A DNA stretch of 7,211 nucleotides, taken from NCBI GenBank assembly GCA_047619485.1, contig JBLHKE010000395.1:1-7211 (forward strand), written 5' to 3'. Positions within the stretch are counted from its first letter, which is position 1. Every line of letters begins with the position of its first letter. Below the pieces are notes generated by a model, which did not search any database, was not told the origin of the DNA, and was given only the letters and a program-made list of their open reading frames with translations. The DNA is from JBLHKE01 sp047619485 (GTDB taxonomy: Bacteria > Verrucomicrobiota > Verrucomicrobiia > Verrucomicrobiales > DEV007). Position numbers and translations under genes: made by a program. Positions 6,171 through 7,211 of this stretch are shown here, piece after piece.

Positions 6171-7195
6171 GCGAAGACAACACACCACAGAATCCGATCC
6201 CGCCCTCGCCACCGAGCGGTCCAATCGCACAGCCGCAGGCTGAGGCCGCCTCGCCCACCGTCGCCCTCATGCAGCGGATCAAGCAGGAAGTCGGCCGAGT
6301 TTTCATCGGCCAGGACACGGTAGTCGAACAGGTTCTCGCTGCCTTCCTCGCCGGTGGGCACGTGCTCCTCGAGGGCAAACCTGGACTCGGGAAGACCCAC
6401 CTGGTGCTGGCGCTGGCGAAGACCTTCGATGGCGCCTTCAGCCGTATCCAGTTCACGCCCGACCTGATGCCATCTGATGTCACTGGCCACACGATGTTTG
6501 ACATGCAGAGCCAGAGTTTCCGCGTGCGCCGCGGGCCGGTCTTCACCAATCTGCTGCTCGCGGATGAGATCAACCGCGCGCCTGCAAAAACCCAGGCCGC
6601 CTTGCTCGAGGTCATGCAGGAATCCCAGGTCACGCTCGACGGCGAAACGCTCAAGCTGGATCCACCGTTCATGACCTTTGCTACGCAGAACCCGATCGAA
6701 CAAGAAGGCACCTACCCACTACCGGAGGCGCAGCTTGACCGGTTCCTGCTCAAGGTTCTCATCGACTACCCGGACGCGACGCACGAGCAGGCGATCGTCA
6801 CCCACGTCGCCGCGAGATCCGCAGAGATCAGCCCTGATTCGATCGAAACCGTCTGCTCCACAGCGCAGATCATCGAGGCGCGTATTGCCTGCGCCGCCAT
6901 CAAGTCGGTGCCGGAGGTGGTCGAATACGCCGTCAACCTCGTCCGCATCACGCGCGAGTCCCACGGGATCAGCCTCGGAGCCGGCACCCGCGGCGCGATC
7001 AGCCTGCTGTCGATCGCCAAAGCCTTCGCGCTGATGGCGGGTCGTGATTTTGTTACCCCGGACGACGTCAAACGTGGTGTGCTCCCGGTCTTGCGCCACC
7101 GTGTCAAGGTCGCCCCGGAGGTCGCCATCAGTGGGCAGAGCGTCGAGGGCATCCTCGAAGGTCTGATCCGTAACGTCCCGTCCCCACGCCAGTAG
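6167..7195 (+). CDS. MoxR-family AAA+ ATPase
   Basis: This 342-residue protein is a complete MoxR-type AAA+ ATPase, of normal length for the family. A Pro- and Ser-rich, probably disordered N-terminus (8-30) comes before the ATPase core. Walker A is GKPGLGKT (70-77, K76). Walker B is LLLADEINRAP (129-139, D133 and E134). Sensor 1 is ATQNP (172-176, N175), within the diagnostic NPIEQEGTYPLPEAQLDRF (175-193). R192 is the likely arginine finger. Sensor 2 is GAGTRGA (271-277, R275), in the C-terminal helical lid. MoxR ATPases act in the cytoplasm as ring-forming chaperone-like machines, usually with a partner carrying a vWA-like or DUF58 domain, helping to assemble or activate enzyme or membrane complexes. 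The ATG overlaps the DUF4350 stop (ATGA at 6167-6170), so coupled translation is likely; no Shine-Dalgarno site is visible. All key residues are present, so it should be active. Its client is probably the membrane proteins encoded upstream, by inference from context. Confidence 0.96.
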   Translation: MSEDNTPQNPIPPSPPSGPIAQPQAEAASPTVALMQRIKQEVGRVFIGQDTVVEQVLAAFLAGGHVLLEGKPGLGKTHLVLALAKTFDGAFSRIQFTPDLMPSDVTGHTMFDMQSQSFRVRRGPVFTNLLLADEINRAPAKTQAALLEVMQESQVTLDGETLKLDPPFMTFATQNPIEQEGTYPLPEAQLDRFLLKVLIDYPDATHEQAIVTHVAARSAEISPDSIETVCSTAQIIEARIACAAIKSVPEVVEYAVNLVRITRESHGISLGAGTRGAISLLSIAKAFALMAGRDFVTPDDVKRGVLPVLRHRVKVAPEVAISGQSVEGILEGLIRNVPSPRQ

Positions 7196-7211
7196 CGCAT
7201 CGATTTGAAAC

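Noticed and set aside
5744..6703. 319-codon minus-strand open frame antisense to the DUF4350 and MoxR genes
   Set aside because: It is an antisense shadow produced by GC-rich codon use; both genes opposite are clear family members and the translation resembles no known protein.

Overview
The window looks like chromosomal DNA from a Gram-negative, non-spore-forming bacterium, most likely of the PVC group and probably Verrucomicrobiota. The reasons are a moderately high GC content, a secreted lamin-tail-domain protein of a kind common in that phylum, mostly weak or absent Shine-Dalgarno sites, and the overall protein flavour. This placement is an inference; there is no rRNA or other marker to confirm it.

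Layout. At the left edge (1-257, minus strand) lies the 5' part of a gene for an exported protein with a lamin tail domain. It is divergent from everything else. A 203-base intergenic region (258-460) separates it from a plus-strand run that fills the rest of the window. First comes a cytoplasmic beta-propeller-like protein (461-1654). After a 94-base gap holding an 8-bp inverted repeat there follow five genes, each overlapping the next by exactly 4 bases (NTGA): an RDD-family membrane protein (1749-2543), a SpoIIM/DUF95 membrane protein (2540-3523), a multi-pass membrane protein with a DUF4129-like C-terminus (3520-4974), a DUF4350 lipoprotein-like protein (4971-6170) and a MoxR-family AAA+ ATPase (6167-7195). 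Only 16 bases remain after the ATPase; a DUF58 (vWA-like) gene is the expected next member.

How the genes work together. RDD, SpoIIM, DUF4129, DUF4350 and MoxR (with DUF58) form a gene neighbourhood that recurs in many bacteria, but its function is still not well defined. The simplest model is an inner-membrane assembly (RDD, SpoIIM, DUF4129 and DUF4350 proteins) whose assembly or activity is driven by the MoxR ATPase with a DUF58 adaptor. The SpoIIM homologue hints at envelope or peptidoglycan remodelling, because SpoIIM of Bacillus belongs to the SpoIID-SpoIIM-SpoIIP complex; that transfer of function is speculative. The propeller gene upstream may belong to the same transcription unit. No mobile elements, CRISPR arrays, tRNA or rRNA genes were seen.
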